This document shows, in pieces, positions 1 through 7,880 of a DNA stretch of 26,273 nucleotides (positions are counted from its first letter, which is position 1; each line of letters begins with the position of its first letter). This DNA is from CSSed11-175R1 sp041685735. GTDB lineage: Bacteria > Actinomycetota > Nitriliruptoria > Nitriliruptorales > Nitriliruptoraceae. Made by a program: the position numbers and the translations under genes. The notes beneath the pieces are model-generated. The model was not told where the DNA came from, did not search any database, and was given only the letters and a program-made list of their open reading frames with translations. Location: contig JAWLFE010000039.1 of assembly GCA_041685735.1 (NCBI GenBank), positions 1-26,273 on the forward strand, written 5' to 3'.

Positions 1-13
1 GCGCGTCGGACCA

Positions 14-1906
14 TCAGCCGGCTGGCAGGTAGTCCACGACGTTCACGATCGGACCGGCCGCGTTGGCGTCCGGCGCAACGGCACCCTCCATGAGGTTGAC
101 GTTGCTGTAGGCGAAGAACGACGGCTTCTGGGTGATCGGCAGGACCACCAGGCCGTTGTCATCGATGTTGCGGGTGGTGACGTACTGGCTGAGCTCGTTA
201 TAGCAGTCAGCCCGCTCGTCCTCATCGGCGATGGCGTCGCACTCGTCGGCCTTCGCGTCGAACTCCTCGTTCTGGTACCCGTAGGGGTTGTTGCCCGAGT
301 CGCTCAGGAACGCGTTGTGACCGGCGCCCGGCCAGGGGCCACCGACCCAGGCGAACTGGGTGATGTCCCAGAGGGTGCAGTCACCCTCTTCGCCGCCGCT
401 GAGCGCACATTCGACCGACTCCGGCGCGAAGGGTCGCTCACCGAAGTACGCGGCACCCGGCACGTTGTCGATCTGGATGTCGACACCCGTCTCACGCAGC
501 TGTTCCTGCATGATCTGGATCTGCAGCTCACGCAGCTGGTTGCCACCGGTGGTCCCGACCCGCAGGGTCAGGGTGCCGTTCTCCGGGTGCTCCCAGATGC
601 CGTCGGCGTTGCGCTCGTAGCCGGCACCTTCGAACAACGGCGCCGCGCTGTCGACGTCACCGACGCCGTAGCCTGCTTCAGCCTGGTGATCGACGTACGC
701 GGGCTGGTTCGACATCCAGTAGACGTTGCCCAGGCCGGTCTCCGGGAGCAGATCCCCGAACAGCGGCGTGTACAGCGCCTGCATGACCGGACGCTTGTCC
801 AGCGAGAAGGCGAGCCCCTCACGCACGTCCGGGTCGGACAGGTGCACGTTGTTGGTGTTCAGGCCCCAGTGCTCCCAGACCGGACCGGCCTCGGATGCGA
901 CCGTGAAGTTGTCGTCGGTGGCGATGCGCTCACCGAAGGCGACCTGCGGCTGGGTCATGATGATGTCGGACTCACCGGCGAGCAGCGAGTTGATCTGCGC
1001 GTCGGTGTCCGCCACGAAGTTGACCTGGACACCACTCACGCAGGCGGCACCGGCGTTGTTGACATCCGGGTTCTCGACGTTCGAACCGTGGTAGTCGTCG
1101 TTGCGGGCCAGCGTCATGCCGACGCCACGATCCCACGACTCGAAGACCATCGGGCCGGAGGACGGCATCGGCTCACCGTCGATCTGCCACTCCGTGAGCG
1201 CGGCGTTGGAGGCCTCGGCGTCCTCGATCAGGTGGATGGGCTGCACCGGGTCGAACCACCCCTGATAGCCGGAGAAGAACTCCTCGGTGGTGAAGGAGTA
1301 GGTCTGTCCTTCGACCTCCCAGCTCTCGGGATCGATCAGGGTGTAGCCGGCCGCAGCACGCGAACCGAACAGGTAGGTGCCACCCTCACCGGTCTCGAAG
1401 TCGTAGCCCTCCATGATGATGTCGTAGGTGCCCTTGACGTGCTCCGCGGTCAGCGGTTCACCGTCGGACCACACCGCGTCATCGCGCAGAGTGAACTCGT
1501 AGCGCCAGCCGTCGTCGGTCTCGGAGATGTCCTCGGACTCAACGAGCTCCGGGATGAAGGTCGTGGCCGCGGACACGCCGTACGGCGCCTCCCACATGGC
1601 TTGACGGATCCAGGAAGCGATCGACAGGTTGTTGTTCGGGTCGTCGAGGTGGAGGTCGGGCGGCTCCTGCTCGTGCACCCACACGAGCTGCGCTTCTCCA
1701 CCGGCGTCGCAGTAGTCGTCCGACGGCGGTGCGGCTTCCTCGTCCCCATCCGCGTCGTCATCGTCGGTCTCCGGATCCGCCGTCTCCTCGGTATCCGTGT
1801 CGTCGGGCTCCGGGTCGTCGGCCCCGTCGCCGCAGGCCGTCGCGACGAGCGCGAGGGCCCCGACGGCTGCAACCAGCCGCCATCCGTACCTCTTGTCCTT
1901 CACCAC
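14..1906 (-). CDS. Extracellular solute-binding lipoprotein, family 5 (oligopeptide/dipeptide ABC type)
   Basis: This is the substrate-capturing component of a peptide-type (Opp/Dpp) ABC importer, tethered outside the membrane by lipid. I start it at GTG 1906 (630 aa) because AAGGA lies six bases upstream and this gives a clean signal peptide. An in-frame ATG at 1978 would place 24 unlikely residues before it. The signal runs from KDKRYGWR through a hydrophobic core to a lipobox ending VATAC, with Cys25 as the lipidated residue. Residues 29-64 form a linker made mostly of Asp and Glu. The binding domain follows to the C-terminus and contains the family-5 hallmark around residues 138-157 (FTLRDDAVWSDGEPLTAEHV). 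Length is typical for the family. No permease or ATPase partner is visible; they may lie past the left edge. Ligand is unknown: peptides are the commonest, but sugars and nickel are also bound by this family. Confidence 0.9.
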   Translation of the reverse strand: MVKDKRYGWRLVAAVGALALVATACGDGADDPEPDDTDTEETADPETDDDDADGDEEAAPPSDDYCDAGGEAQLVWVHEQEPPDLHLDDPNNNLSIASWIRQAMWEAPYGVSAATTFIPELVESEDISETDDGWRYEFTLRDDAVWSDGEPLTAEHVKGTYDIIMEGYDFETGEGGTYLFGSRAAAGYTLIDPESWEVEGQTYSFTTEEFFSGYQGWFDPVQPIHLIEDAEASNAALTEWQIDGEPMPSSGPMVFESWDRGVGMTLARNDDYHGSNVENPDVNNAGAACVSGVQVNFVADTDAQINSLLAGESDIIMTQPQVAFGERIATDDNFTVASEAGPVWEHWGLNTNNVHLSDPDVREGLAFSLDKRPVMQALYTPLFGDLLPETGLGNVYWMSNQPAYVDHQAEAGYGVGDVDSAAPLFEGAGYERNADGIWEHPENGTLTLRVGTTGGNQLRELQIQIMQEQLRETGVDIQIDNVPGAAYFGERPFAPESVECALSGGEEGDCTLWDITQFAWVGGPWPGAGHNAFLSDSGNNPYGYQNEEFDAKADECDAIADEDERADCYNELSQYVTTRNIDDNGLVVLPITQKPSFFAYSNVNLMEGAVAPDANAAGPIVNVVDYLPAG

Positions 1907-1989
1907 CGTGATTCCTTCCCTAGTTCGGTGGAGAGCGACGTCCGCGACACGCCGGATCTTCGGCGCGCACGGAACCACCGCTCAGGGAT

Positions 1990-2029
1990 ACCCCGAAGGC
2001 TACTATCGGGGTCGTTGGAACAGCGACAA
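1990..2029 (-). promoter_or_regulatory. Candidate promoter of the solute-binding protein with an overlapping inverted repeat
   Basis: On the minus strand, TTGTCG (2024-2029) and GATAGT (2002-2007) are separated by 16 bases and resemble -35 and -10 elements. The -10 lies inside a perfect 7-bp inverted repeat, ACCCCGA (1990-1996) and TCGGGGT (2006-2012), with a 9-base spacer. That geometry fits an operator where a repressor would block polymerase. The same repeat could instead be a terminator hairpin after tpiA, whose stop is about 80 bases upstream, but no T-run follows it. The start point would leave a leader of roughly 90 bases before GTG 1906. I see no other clear feature in 1907-2093. Confidence 0.4.
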
Positions 2030-2093
2030 CCATACGCGTTCCGCGCAGTCAGCGCACCGACCCGCCAGCGGCCGATGCGGACCGGTCCCCGCT

Positions 2094-2867
2094 TCAGCGT
2101 CGGTGACCGACGATGAGGGCGAAATCCTCACTCGACAGGCTGGCGCCGCCCACCAGCGCACCGTCGATGTCGGGCTGGCCCATCAGCTCACGCACGTTGC
2201 CGGGCTTCACGCTGCCGCCGTACTGGATACGCACCCCGTCGGCGACCGCCTGCCCGTAGAGTTCCGCGAGCTCTGCGCGGATCACGGCACACATCTGCTG
2301 CGCGTCGTCGGGCGTGGCCGTCAGGCCCGTCCCGATCGCCCAGACGGGCTCGTAGGCGACGACGAGATCCGTGGCGTCCGAGAGCGAGACTCCCCGCAGG
2401 CTGCCTCGCAGCTGACCGATGACGACCTCGTTCGCCCGGCCGGACTCGCGCTCCTCCTGCACCTCGCCGACGCACAGGATCGGGCGCAGCCCATGCCGTT
2501 GCACGGCGGCGATCTTCGCGTTGACGACCTCGTCGGTCTCCCCGAACAGCGCACGTCGTTCCGAGTGGCCGCACAGCACGTAGGACACGTCGAGCCGCGC
2601 CAGCATCCCGGCCGAGATCTCGCCGGTGAACGCACCCTCGTCCTGATCATGACAGTTCTGGGCACCCAGCCCGATCGGCAGCTTGTCGGATTGGATCAGG
2701 GTCTGGATGGACCGCAGCGACACGAACGGGGGACAGACGACGACCTCCTGGCCCGCGTAGTCGTCCTCGTTGAGGTGGTACGCCAGCTTCTGCACGAGCT
2801 GGATCGCCTCGAGGTGGTCGCGGTGCATCTTCCAGTTCCCCGCGATGATGGGCGTCCGGTCGGTCAC
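2094..2867 (-). CDS. tpiA: Triosephosphate isomerase
   Basis: It interconverts dihydroxyacetone phosphate and glyceraldehyde 3-phosphate in cytoplasmic glycolysis and gluconeogenesis. The 257-residue length is normal for a TIM barrel. All catalytic elements are visible: Asn11 and Lys13 in NWKMH, the electrophile His101 in CGHSERR, and the base Glu173 in AYEPVWAIGTG, which also begins the mobile lid. The phosphate-gripping loops are GGSV at 217-220 and GALVGGASL from 236. The start is GTG 2867, with AGGAG five bases upstream. It is the last gene of a gap-pgk-tpiA set, but a two-gene ABC exporter separates it from pgk. The 64-base gap before it has its own possible -10, so it may be transcribed partly independently. 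No secG follows, although that gene often sits next to tpiA in Gram-positive bacteria. Confidence 0.97.
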   Translation of the reverse strand: MTDRTPIIAGNWKMHRDHLEAIQLVQKLAYHLNEDDYAGQEVVVCPPFVSLRSIQTLIQSDKLPIGLGAQNCHDQDEGAFTGEISAGMLARLDVSYVLCGHSERRALFGETDEVVNAKIAAVQRHGLRPILCVGEVQEERESGRANEVVIGQLRGSLRGVSLSDATDLVVAYEPVWAIGTGLTATPDDAQQMCAVIRAELAELYGQAVADGVRIQYGGSVKPGNVRELMGQPDIDGALVGGASLSSEDFALIVGHRR

Positions 2868-2897
2868 GCGTTCTCCTGGCAGCTCGGCTGGAGCGCC

Positions 2898-2903
2898 AGC
2901 CTA
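2898..2903 (-). promoter_or_regulatory. Possible -10 element of tpiA
   Basis: TAGGCT on the minus strand lies 30 bases upstream of the tpiA GTG and matches the TAnnnT pattern common in actinobacterial promoters. No recognisable -35 is found at 16-18 bases upstream. This is weak evidence for a tpiA promoter independent of the upstream exporter genes. Confidence 0.3.
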
Positions 2904-2931
2904 GTCAGGCCAGCGCGACGACGACCGGCCG

Positions 2932-4728
2932 TCACCGTGCGGTCCCGGCTGCCCAGTCCGCGTGCAGTCGCGCGTAGACCCCGTCCACCTGCACCAGGGC
3001 CGCGTGGGGACCCTGCTGGACCAGCCGGCCGGCGTCGATGACCAGCACCTCGTCGGCCGCTTCGGCGGTCGAGAGCCGGTGGGCCACGGTGACGCTCGTC
3101 CGTGCCGCCGTGAGGCGTTCGATCGCGCGGCGCAGGGCGACCTCTAGGGCCGGGTCGACCGCGGAGGTTGCCTCGTCCAGCACCAGAAGATCCGGCCCCG
3201 CCAGGGAGGCACGTGCCAGGGCGACCAGCTGGCGCTCACCGGCGGACAGTCGTCCTCCACGCTCGCCGACCGGCGTGTCGATCCCCTGAGGCAGCCGTGC
3301 GACCCAGGCGGTGAGTCCGAGCTCCTCGAGCGCAGCATCGACCTCGGCGTCGGTCGCATCCGGACGGCCGTACCGGACGTTCTCCCGGAGGCTGGTGTCC
3401 CACAGGAAGCCGTCCTGGGGAACGAACCCGACGCGGTGGCGCAGCGTCCGGAACGGGACCTGACGCAGCGCCGTGCCCGACAGCAGGATGTCGCCCCGGG
3501 TCGGGTCCAGCAACCGCGTCAGGAGCTTGACGATGGTCGACTTGCCCGATCCGGTCTCACCGACCACCGCGTAGCGGCGCCCGGCGTCGAGGTGCAGGGA
3601 CAGGTCGGTCAGCACGTCGGCCCCGGTCGGGTAGCGGAACCCGACATCGCGGAAGGTGACCGCCAGGGGGCCGAGCGGTGGGTCCTGGCCGGCAGCACCG
3701 GCGTCCGGCAGCTCATCCGGGCTCTCGATCACCTCGAGCACCCGGCGCAACCCCGCCGCCGCGGTCTGGGCCTCGTTGAGGACCTCGACGAGCAACTGGA
3801 CGGGCTCGATGAACAGCGTCACGAGGAACAGGAAGGCGATGAGTTGGCCCGCGGTGATCCCCGTCGGGCCCGTCACCCCGAACGCGACGACACCGGCGGT
3901 GACGGCTGCGGCGAACAGCTCCGCGGTCGAGAACAGCCCGGCGCCGAGACTCTGCGTCCGCACCTCGGCGCGGTACTGGCGGTCCAGCGCCCGGTCGACC
4001 TTCGCCGCGGTGAGCTCCTCCGCCCCGTACGCGCGGATCGTGGGCAGGCCGCTGATCGCCTCGCCCATCGCCCCGAGCGACTCCCCCACGAGCACCCGGA
4101 CACGGTCGTAGCCCCGGCGCAGGATGCGCTGGAACACGATGAGCATGAGCGCGTAGACGGTGCCGGCCGCGACGACCAGGCCGGCCAGGATCGGGTCGTA
4201 GATCGCCATGACGGTCACGACCATCAGGATCTGGGCCGCCCCGACCAGCATGCCCACGCCACCCCATTCGAGGAACTGCGTGATGACCTCGACGTCCGAG
4301 GTCACCCTGGCGACGAGCACCCCGCGACGCTCCGCCTGGACCTGCAGGCTCGACAGGTGGTGGATCCGGCGGAAGGCGGCGATGCGCAACTCGGACAGAC
4401 CGTGGGCAGCGGCGACCACCATGCGCTGTAGAGCGACCCGGTTCGCCACGACCGCGAGCGCCAGGGCGGCCAGCGCGATGCCCCCCGCAGCGAGGATCCC
4501 GGCCGTGTCGGCCGGTCCACCGGTCAGTGCCTGTCCGTCGACCAACTGCTGCACCGCGATCGGCACGACGACCTGGCCGGTGGTGCCCAGGAACGCCAGA
4601 ACGATGGTGATGCCGATCCCGCGACGCAGCGCAGGTGCCGACGCGGCCGCAGCCGCGATCGTCCGCACGAGTGACGTCGTCGAGGAGGGCGTGAAGGACG
4701 TCGCTGACGGCTGCCGCTCGCCACTCAT
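2932..4728 (-). CDS. ABC exporter half-transporter, subunit B (canonical Walker B, altered signature)
   Basis: This is a fused transmembrane and ATPase half-transporter of the type I (MsbA/BmrC-like) exporter fold, 598 aa. The membrane domain spans roughly residues 36-320 with six expected helices. The ATPase follows: Walker A GETGSGKST (390-398), Q-loop Gln438, signature LSAGERQ (494-500), Walker B LLVLDE (514-519) with catalytic Glu519, and switch His550. The signature deviates from LSGGQ, having Ala for the second Gly-region residue and Glu for Gln. Its start ATG overlaps the stop of the partner gene by four bases (ATGA), so the two are translationally coupled and surely form a heterodimer. 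Substrate cannot be read from sequence; such pairs export drugs, lipids or peptides. Its place between pgk and tpiA says little about function. Confidence 0.93.
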   Translation of the reverse strand: MSGERQPSATSFTPSSTTSLVRTIAAAAASAPALRRGIGITIVLAFLGTTGQVVVPIAVQQLVDGQALTGGPADTAGILAAGGIALAALALAVVANRVALQRMVVAAAHGLSELRIAAFRRIHHLSSLQVQAERRGVLVARVTSDVEVITQFLEWGGVGMLVGAAQILMVVTVMAIYDPILAGLVVAAGTVYALMLIVFQRILRRGYDRVRVLVGESLGAMGEAISGLPTIRAYGAEELTAAKVDRALDRQYRAEVRTQSLGAGLFSTAELFAAAVTAGVVAFGVTGPTGITAGQLIAFLFLVTLFIEPVQLLVEVLNEAQTAAAGLRRVLEVIESPDELPDAGAAGQDPPLGPLAVTFRDVGFRYPTGADVLTDLSLHLDAGRRYAVVGETGSGKSTIVKLLTRLLDPTRGDILLSGTALRQVPFRTLRHRVGFVPQDGFLWDTSLRENVRYGRPDATDAEVDAALEELGLTAWVARLPQGIDTPVGERGGRLSAGERQLVALARASLAGPDLLVLDEATSAVDPALEVALRRAIERLTAARTSVTVAHRLSTAEAADEVLVIDAGRLVQQGPHAALVQVDGVYARLHADWAAGTAR

Positions 4729-6587
4729 GAGCGGGTCTCCGGTGCACCGCCGTCATCACGACCGACCTCGGTCGCGCGCCTCCGCTCGGCGGCACGACGG
4801 GCCGCATCGTCCTCGTAGGCCTCCAGGAGCCGCGCGTACCCGGGGACCTCCGCCACGAGACGGTCGTGGGATCCGTGCGCCACGACCCGACCGTCCTCGA
4901 CGTAGACGACGTCGTCGGCGAGCAGGATGCTCGACCGCCGGTAAGCCACGACGACCACGGTCGCCGCGACGTCGGCGTGCCGCAGTCCCCGCAGGATCGA
5001 GGCTTCGACGCTCGGATCCACCGCCGAGGTCGCGTCGTCGAGGACCAGCAGCCGGGGTGCACGCGCCAGCGCCCGAGCGAGCGCGAGCCGTTGGCGTTGG
5101 CCGCCGGACAGGGTCACGCCCCGCTCCCCCAACCGGGTCTGCAGGCCATCCGGCAGGCTCCGCACGAAACCCGTTGCGTTCGCCAGCGCCAGGGCGCGCT
5201 CGACCTCGGCGTCGGTGATGTCGGCGTCCAGACGGACGTTGTCGAGGACGGTCTCGTCGAACAGGAAGGTGTCCTGCGAGACGTAGGCGACCTCGCTGGC
5301 GACCGCACCGGGGGCGAGTTCCCGCAGGTCACGGTCGTCGAGCCGGACGCTGCCCTCGTCGGGGTCCCACAACCGTGCCAGGAGCAGGGCGAGCGTGGAC
5401 TTCCCGGCACCCGTCGGCCCGACGATGGCGACGGTGCGGCCCGGCTCGATCGTCAGATCCAGGCCCTGCAGCACCGGCTGGCCATCGCCGTAGGAGAAGG
5501 ACAGGCCGGATGCGAGCACGCCGGCTGGACCGTGCGCACGGGCTTCGGCAACGCCGTGACCGACCACATCAGCAGCATCGAGGACCTGCTCGACGCGACG
5601 CCACGCCGCGACGCTGTTGGCCAGGTCCCACATCAGGTAGCCGATCATGCGCATCGGCACGGCGAGCAGGGACAGCAGGTAGACGACCCGGACGAGTTCA
5701 CCGGAGGTCAGGTCTCCGGCGGTGACCCGGAAGGTGCCGGCGACCAGGACGAGCACCGTCCCGACCGCAGGGATGCCCTGCGTGATGGCCCGGTAGCCCG
5801 TCCAGACCCGGCCGACATCGACCAGCTGATCCCGCAGGTGCTCCGAGGCGGCCGTGAAGCGGGCGACCTCCGCGTCCTCCCGTCCGAGCGCTCGGACCGT
5901 GTCCGCCCCGTCGATGCTCTCGTGGGCCACCTCCGCGACCCGGCCGCGGCGACGCTGCGCCTCCTCCATGGCAGCGAACGTGCGCCAGGCACCGCGCAGG
6001 TCCAGGCCGACCGCCACGCTGAGGACGGCCATCGCGAGCAGCCCGAGCAGCGGATCGGTGATCAGGATGACGACGGCGGAGCCGACCAGCAGCGCGAGGA
6101 CCCCGGTTGCGAACGGCAACGGGTGCAGCACGAAGGTGGCCTGACGGGTGTCGACGTCCGACACCGACAACAGGTCGCCGATCCCCCGTGACCGGTACCA
6201 CCGCAGGCTGAGCTGCAGTTGGTGACGGATCAGGCGGCTGCGCAGACGACGTTGTGATCCGAACGCCAGCCAACTGGCCGCCGAGCGGCGGATCACGATG
6301 CCGGTCGCCTTCCACAGCGCGACCCCGAGGAGCAGCAGGAGGGCCACCCGTAGGCGCCCGTCGCTGCTCTCACCATCGGCCAGCACCGGCACGATCAGCT
6401 CGTCGGTCACCCAGCCGATGACCGCGGCACTGGCGACGATGCCGGCGGTGAACGCGACCGAACCCGTCGCCGCGACGGCGTACGGCACCGGTGCTCCGCG
6501 GATGAACCGACCCACCAGGCGCAGGCCGGCGCCCACCACCTCAGTGGCGCGTAGCTCGGTGGTGGCGGTCGGAGGGGCGTGGCCCAC
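4725..6587 (-). CDS. ABC exporter half-transporter, subunit A (degenerate ATPase residues)
   Basis: This is the partner of the downstream half-transporter, 620 aa, with the same layout: membrane domain about residues 35-325, then the ATPase. Walker A is GPTGAGKST (390-398), Q-loop Gln438, and the signature LSGGQRQR (493-500) is canonical. The catalytic Glu after Walker B is Asp518 (LLVLDDAT) and the switch His is replaced by Tyr549 (VVVVAYR). In heterodimeric exporters such as TM287/288 and BmrCD, one subunit carries a non-catalytic site of this type. Here the altered Walker B and switch of this subunit face the altered LSAGE signature of its partner. The start is GTG 6587, with GGAG ten bases upstream. 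A charged tail (about 591-620) follows the ATPase. Confidence 0.93.
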   Translation of the reverse strand: MGHAPPTATTELRATEVVGAGLRLVGRFIRGAPVPYAVAATGSVAFTAGIVASAAVIGWVTDELIVPVLADGESSDGRLRVALLLLLGVALWKATGIVIRRSAASWLAFGSQRRLRSRLIRHQLQLSLRWYRSRGIGDLLSVSDVDTRQATFVLHPLPFATGVLALLVGSAVVILITDPLLGLLAMAVLSVAVGLDLRGAWRTFAAMEEAQRRRGRVAEVAHESIDGADTVRALGREDAEVARFTAASEHLRDQLVDVGRVWTGYRAITQGIPAVGTVLVLVAGTFRVTAGDLTSGELVRVVYLLSLLAVPMRMIGYLMWDLANSVAAWRRVEQVLDAADVVGHGVAEARAHGPAGVLASGLSFSYGDGQPVLQGLDLTIEPGRTVAIVGPTGAGKSTLALLLARLWDPDEGSVRLDDRDLRELAPGAVASEVAYVSQDTFLFDETVLDNVRLDADITDAEVERALALANATGFVRSLPDGLQTRLGERGVTLSGGQRQRLALARALARAPRLLVLDDATSAVDPSVEASILRGLRHADVAATVVVVAYRRSSILLADDVVYVEDGRVVAHGSHDRLVAEVPGYARLLEAYEDDAARRAAERRRATEVGRDDGGAPETRS

Positions 6588-6598
6588 GATGGCGCGGC

Positions 6599-6642
6599 TC
6601 CGGATCGACGCCCCGGGGACCGGTGGTCCGGATCATCGACGC
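6599..6642. repeat. Imperfect direct repeat and short hairpin between pgk and the ABC exporter
   Basis: TCCGGATCGACGC at 6599-6611 recurs at 6627-6642 with two extra bases (TCCGGATC-AT-CGACGC). Between them GGACC (6617-6621) and GGTCC (6625-6629) form a 5-bp stem with a 3-base loop. The 96-base interval 6588-6683 lies after the pgk stop and before the exporter start. It could be a weak terminator or a binding site. There is no T-run and I see no convincing promoter beyond a lone TAGCGT on the minus strand. Confidence 0.3.
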
Positions 6643-6683
6643 GGGGGCGAACGGCGGCACGCTACCGCAGCGATCCGCCGGGG

Positions 6684-7880
6684 CTACTGCCGCAGTGCGA
6701 CGACCCCGGGGAGGTCCTTGCCCTCGAGCAGTTCGAGGGACGCCCCACCACCGGTGGAGACGTGGTCGACCTGGTCGTCGAGGCCGAAGGAGCGGATCGC
6801 CGCCGCCGAGTCTCCGCCACCGACCACGGTGAACGCCGAGGTGTCGGCCATGGCCCGGGCGACGGTCTTCGTCCCTCCGGAGAAGGCCTCCCACTCGAAC
6901 ACCCCCATCGGACCGTTCCAGAACACGCTCCCCGCACCAGCGATCGCGGTCGCGTACTCGTCCGCGGTCTTCGGTCCCACGTCCAACCCCATCTGCTCCG
7001 TGGGGATGGAACCGACGGCCGCCGCGGTCGCGGTCGCGTCCTCATCGAACGACGCGGCCAACACCACATCGGTCGGCAGGAGCACCCGAACGCCGCGGGC
7101 ACGTGCAGCCGCGACCAGGTCACGGACGGTGTCGACCTGATCGGCCTCCACCCGCGACGCTCCGACATCGATGCCTTCGGCCAGCAGGAAGGTGTAGGCC
7201 ATGGCGCCTCCGACGGCGATCACATCGACCCGCTGGAGCAGGTTCTCCAGCACGGTCAGCTTGTCGCTGACCTTCGCGCCGCCAAGGACGGCCAGGTAGG
7301 GCCGCGCCGGATCCGCGAGCAGGCCGCCGAGCGCCTCCAACTCCCGCTCGAGCAGCAGGCCCGCGTACCCGGGCCGCCGCGCTGGGATCCCGGAGATGGA
7401 TGCATGCGCCCGGTGCGCCGCCCCGAACGCATCGTCGACGTACGCGTCGCACAGCGATGCCAACGCGTCCGCGAAAGCATCGTCGTTGGCCGTCTCGCCC
7501 GGGTCCCACCGCAGGTTCTCCAGCAACAGCAACTGCCCGGGTTGCAGGGAAGCGGCCTTGGCCCGGGCATCGTCGCCCACCACGTCGGTCGCGACGACCA
7601 CCTCGGCGTCCAACAGGTCCGCCAGACGGGCACCGACCGGCGCCATCGAACTGTCCGGGTCCGGCGCGCCCTTCGGCCGGCCGAGGTGGGACGCCACCAC
7701 GACGGCAGCGCCACCGTCGAGCAGTTGCTGCAGCGTCGGCAACGACGCCTGCAGGCGGAGTTCGTCGGTGATCGCGCCGCCCCGGATGGGCACGTTGAGG
7801 TCGGATCGAACGAAGACCCGCTTCCCGGCCGGGTCCAGGTCCGCGAGCGTGCGGACCCCGTCGAGGAGCGGGGAGGTCAC
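6684..7880 (-). CDS. pgk: Phosphoglycerate kinase
   Basis: It transfers phosphate from 1,3-bisphosphoglycerate to ADP, the first ATP-yielding step of glycolysis, in the cytoplasm. At 398 aa it has the normal length. The substrate-binding N-domain shows RSDLNVP (25-31) and SHLGRPKG (64-71). The nucleotide-binding C-domain shows GGAKVSDK (200-207), WNGPMGVFE (321-329) and the glycine-rich VVGGGDSAAAI (352-362), followed by STGGGASLE (375-383). I start it at GTG 7880, which overlaps the gap stop codon by four bases (GTGA). The frame is open further upstream, but that stretch lies inside gap and has no Pgk similarity. It is therefore translationally coupled to gap. The exporter pair follows 96 bases after its TAG stop. 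Confidence 0.97.
   Translation of the reverse strand: MTSPLLDGVRTLADLDPAGKRVFVRSDLNVPIRGGAITDELRLQASLPTLQQLLDGGAAVVVASHLGRPKGAPDPDSSMAPVGARLADLLDAEVVVATDVVGDDARAKAASLQPGQLLLLENLRWDPGETANDDAFADALASLCDAYVDDAFGAAHRAHASISGIPARRPGYAGLLLERELEALGGLLADPARPYLAVLGGAKVSDKLTVLENLLQRVDVIAVGGAMAYTFLLAEGIDVGASRVEADQVDTVRDLVAAARARGVRVLLPTDVVLAASFDEDATATAAAVGSIPTEQMGLDVGPKTADEYATAIAGAGSVFWNGPMGVFEWEAFSGGTKTVARAMADTSAFTVVGGGDSAAAIRSFGLDDQVDHVSTGGGASLELLEGKDLPGVVALRQ

Noticed and set aside
317..2116. A plus-strand open frame of 599 codons
   Set aside because: It is antisense to the solute-binding lipoprotein gene, which has a signal peptide, lipobox and family motif. The plus frame is a GC-driven shadow.
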